From an uncultured Mycoplasma sp. (GTDB lineage Bacteria; Bacillota_I; Bacilli_A; RF39; UBA660): a DNA stretch of 5,917 nt. Positions 4,073 through 5,917 of this stretch are shown here, one piece after another. The notes below the pieces were generated by a model. The model made no database searches, was not told where the DNA came from, and was given only the letters and a program-made list of their open reading frames with translations. A program made the position numbers and the translations under genes. The stretch's first letter is position 1, and every line of letters begins with the position of its first letter. The stretch spans positions 1 to 5,917 of the forward strand of contig CANOGG010000089.1 in assembly GCA_947565485.1 (NCBI GenBank), given 5' to 3'.

Positions 4073-5917
4073 ATGAACTTCCAAAATATATTCTTTCCTT
4101 TAATCATAACTATCTCTTTAATAGTCATCTATACCCTTATTAAAACTCCCAAAAATTCTCATAAAAAAACTAAAAATATCAAGCATCACAAAGAAACTAA
4201 AAACATTTTCAAAGAACCAACTTTAAATAGTATTAGCACTCCTAAAACTAATTCTATAATAACAAGCTCTCTCTTAACTAAAGACGATATCAGAAAATTA
4301 ATTACAAAGATATATACTAAAGAACTAAAAATTTCAGAAATAAAACTTACCCTTGAAGATGAACAAACAATTAAAATTCTCACTGAAAAACTAACCCCTC
4401 TTATAGAAAAAGAAATGTCCATCACAAACACTCTGACTAAAGAAGAACTCATTCCTAAATATACCCCTCATGTAATTGAACACTTAAATATCATCAATAA
4501 AGAGAAAAAAGAAGAATCAAAACCTATTACTCCTCAAATTGAAGAAAAAGAGCCCCAACTTTCAAAATCAATTTCCTCTAAAGCTTATACCCTCCCCAAA
4601 TCTAACTCTTCTCCCTTACTTTCCAAAACTCTCCAAGAACCAGTAGTAACAATATCTCCCACTAAATCGTATCTTCCAATTAATAATATTAAACCCTTTA
4701 AATTTAAAAATATCAAACAAAAATCTCAGACTACCAAAACATCAACATTTAAAATAAAAACTGAACTTCCCATACCTATCAAAAGTAGCCCTCTCATTTT
4801 TCTAACTTTTCCAACACAAAATCAAAAAGAACCTAACATTTCTAACAATACCCAAAAGAACAACTTTCTCATTTCTCATAAAATACCTGAAAATTCTAAA
4901 AATAGAAATCCTTTACCCACTGACAACATAACAAAAGAAAAAGAAATAACTCTTAAAACTCCAATATCGACGGAAGAACAATTAAAAAATGACCTCACTA
5001 ATATCATCTTAGAATTAGAACCACTAACTTCTCCGAAAGAAAAAACACTCGAAAATCTAAATCAATTTCTAGAAAAATCAGCACCTACCCAAGATAACGA
5101 AACTTCAAAACAACCTTCAAAGATCGAATACCAAAACTTAAATTTAACTCCTATCAACGATAATTTAAACGACTTAATTAAAATCACCCAAAATGAATTT
5201 CACAAAGACGAAATCGAAGATAAAAACTACGAAGACTTAGAACTAAAAGCGCAAAAAATAGCCGACCTTATTTTTGAAACTACACAGAAAAATTTACCCC
5301 CTGAAGATATAGCTAAACTAAATGAAAAAAAGAGAGAATTAGAAAAAATCCAAGCTAATATTGCCAACAGTAAAGACTTAGATATCAAAAAAGAAGAAGA
5401 ACTATTAAATGAAACAATTAGTCGTAATGAACTAATTAAACTTGAAGAAGAACTAAAAAATCTCCATCTTGAAAATCAACTTGATATAAACGAAGAAGCT
5501 ATCAATAAGCTTGAAGACTTAGAACAAATGAACAAAGAACAATCAACCAAAATTGAAAAAAAACTTATGAAGAAAAAACTAAAACGTGCCAACCGGGCCA
5601 TGACTCTAACTTCCATATTAGCTCTTCCCTTTATTAGAAACAAATATTTTCTTTACTTCACTATAGGTCTATTCGTAAACTCTCATCTAAATTTCTTTAG
5701 CCATATCATCAAACGTAAAACTCCAGAATTTACGCCTCCAGACTTATCTACTATCAAAAAAGGTGAAGATAGCCTAAACGAAGCCTTAAACTTAACTACA
5801 ACAAACATTAATTATCTAAATGAACTAGAACAAACTGCGTTACTAAAATATCCCGAACTAATAAATGATTATGAGTATTTATCCTACATTAATAACCTTA
5901 AAACTTCCCTTTTAAAA
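4073..5917 (+). CDS. Large membrane-anchored, disordered and coiled-coil protein of unknown function (partial, runs off right edge)
   Basis: The frame is open for 615 codons to the end of the window; the C-terminus is missing. The visible order is as follows. One N-terminal transmembrane helix (about 6-23, IFFPLIITISLIVIYTLI) is followed by a basic patch. A short helical segment (about 68-147) begins LTKDDIRKLITKIY and contains a second LTKEEL. A long K/S/T/P/N-rich, probably disordered region follows (about 148-385). A charged coiled coil (about 387-508) is rich in Glu, Lys and Leu and ends in KKLMKKKLKRANRA. A second hydrophobic region (510-542, MTLTSILALPFI and YFLYFTIGLFV around IRNK) could be one helix or a tight hairpin. 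A helical C-terminal part follows. The ATG has GGTGAG a few bases upstream and lies just after an extended -10 promoter. I do not recognise the family. The layout suggests a structural or scaffolding envelope protein, but this is only a guess. Conserved domains, if any, may lie beyond the edge. Confidence 0.8.
   Translation, partial: MNFQNIFFPLIITISLIVIYTLIKTPKNSHKKTKNIKHHKETKNIFKEPTLNSISTPKTNSIITSSLLTKDDIRKLITKIYTKELKISEIKLTLEDEQTIKILTEKLTPLIEKEMSITNTLTKEELIPKYTPHVIEHLNIINKEKKEESKPITPQIEEKEPQLSKSISSKAYTLPKSNSSPLLSKTLQEPVVTISPTKSYLPINNIKPFKFKNIKQKSQTTKTSTFKIKTELPIPIKSSPLIFLTFPTQNQKEPNISNNTQKNNFLISHKIPENSKNRNPLPTDNITKEKEITLKTPISTEEQLKNDLTNIILELEPLTSPKEKTLENLNQFLEKSAPTQDNETSKQPSKIEYQNLNLTPINDNLNDLIKITQNEFHKDEIEDKNYEDLELKAQKIADLIFETTQKNLPPEDIAKLNEKKRELEKIQANIANSKDLDIKKEEELLNETISRNELIKLEEELKNLHLENQLDINEEAINKLEDLEQMNKEQSTKIEKKLMKKKLKRANRAMTLTSILALPFIRNKYFLYFTIGLFVNSHLNFFSHIIKRKTPEFTPPDLSTIKKGEDSLNEALNLTTTNINYLNELEQTALLKYPELINDYEYLSYINNLKTSLLK

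Noticed and set aside
4062..4076. Four-codon ORF starting ATG GTG and overlapping the ATG at 4073
   Set aside because: It would be almost leaderless and is too short to judge; the GTGAG within it is better read as the ribosome site of the large gene.
4186..4452. 88-residue minus-strand ORF, hydrophobic in appearance
   Set aside because: It is antisense to the large plus-strand gene; the hydrophobicity follows from reading K/S/T-rich codons backwards.

Overview
The window is strongly AT-rich. It carries the dnaB-dnaI helicase-loading pair, which is diagnostic of Bacillota of class Bacilli and their relatives. Promoters, AGGAGG-type ribosome binding sites and U-tract terminators all have the low-GC Gram-positive form. 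Every complete gene reads with TGA as a stop and TGG as tryptophan, so this is not a UGA-Trp mollicute. The plus strand is poor in G relative to C throughout, whichever strand is coding. This suggests that the minus strand is the leading strand and that dnaB, dnaI and the ZIP gene are co-oriented with replication. I cannot name the genus.

Layout, left to right. Positions 1-482 (+) hold the end of a thioredoxin-like gene: a decayed first repeat with three in-frame TAA codons, then an intact CPHC domain without a convincing start codon. A short bidirectional hairpin at 481-503 separates it from the convergent dnaB-dnaI operon (2670 to 502, minus), which has its own sigma-A-like promoter at 2711-2739. 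Positions 3225-3980 (minus) encode a ZIP-family metal transporter with its own terminator. It is divergent from a large plus-strand gene (4073 to beyond 5917) whose product looks like a membrane-anchored, largely disordered and coiled-coil protein that I do not recognise.

The stretch between dnaB and the ZIP gene (2671-3224) is the most interesting part. It contains a good plus-strand promoter (2793-2821), a predicted RNA of about 73 nt made of an 11-bp hairpin plus a terminator hairpin (2828-2900), and, on the opposite strand and convergent with it, a tiny hydrophobic ORF (2922-3020) behind a strong Shine-Dalgarno sequence. This is the architecture of a type I toxin-antitoxin locus (small membrane toxin plus antisense RNA). 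The Shine-Dalgarno faces an ATG that is one base out of frame with the hydrophobic segment, and an A7 run lies exactly where one extra A would join them. The remainder (3021-3224) holds a candidate toxin leader hairpin, an unassigned plus-strand terminator-like hairpin (3141-3169) and the ZIP terminator.

Functionally, DnaB and DnaI load the replicative helicase, the ZIP protein moves divalent metal, and the thioredoxin-like domain probably handles thiols or disulfides. Nothing visible links these roles; the window reads as ordinary chromosome with a small putative toxin-antitoxin locus between housekeeping genes.
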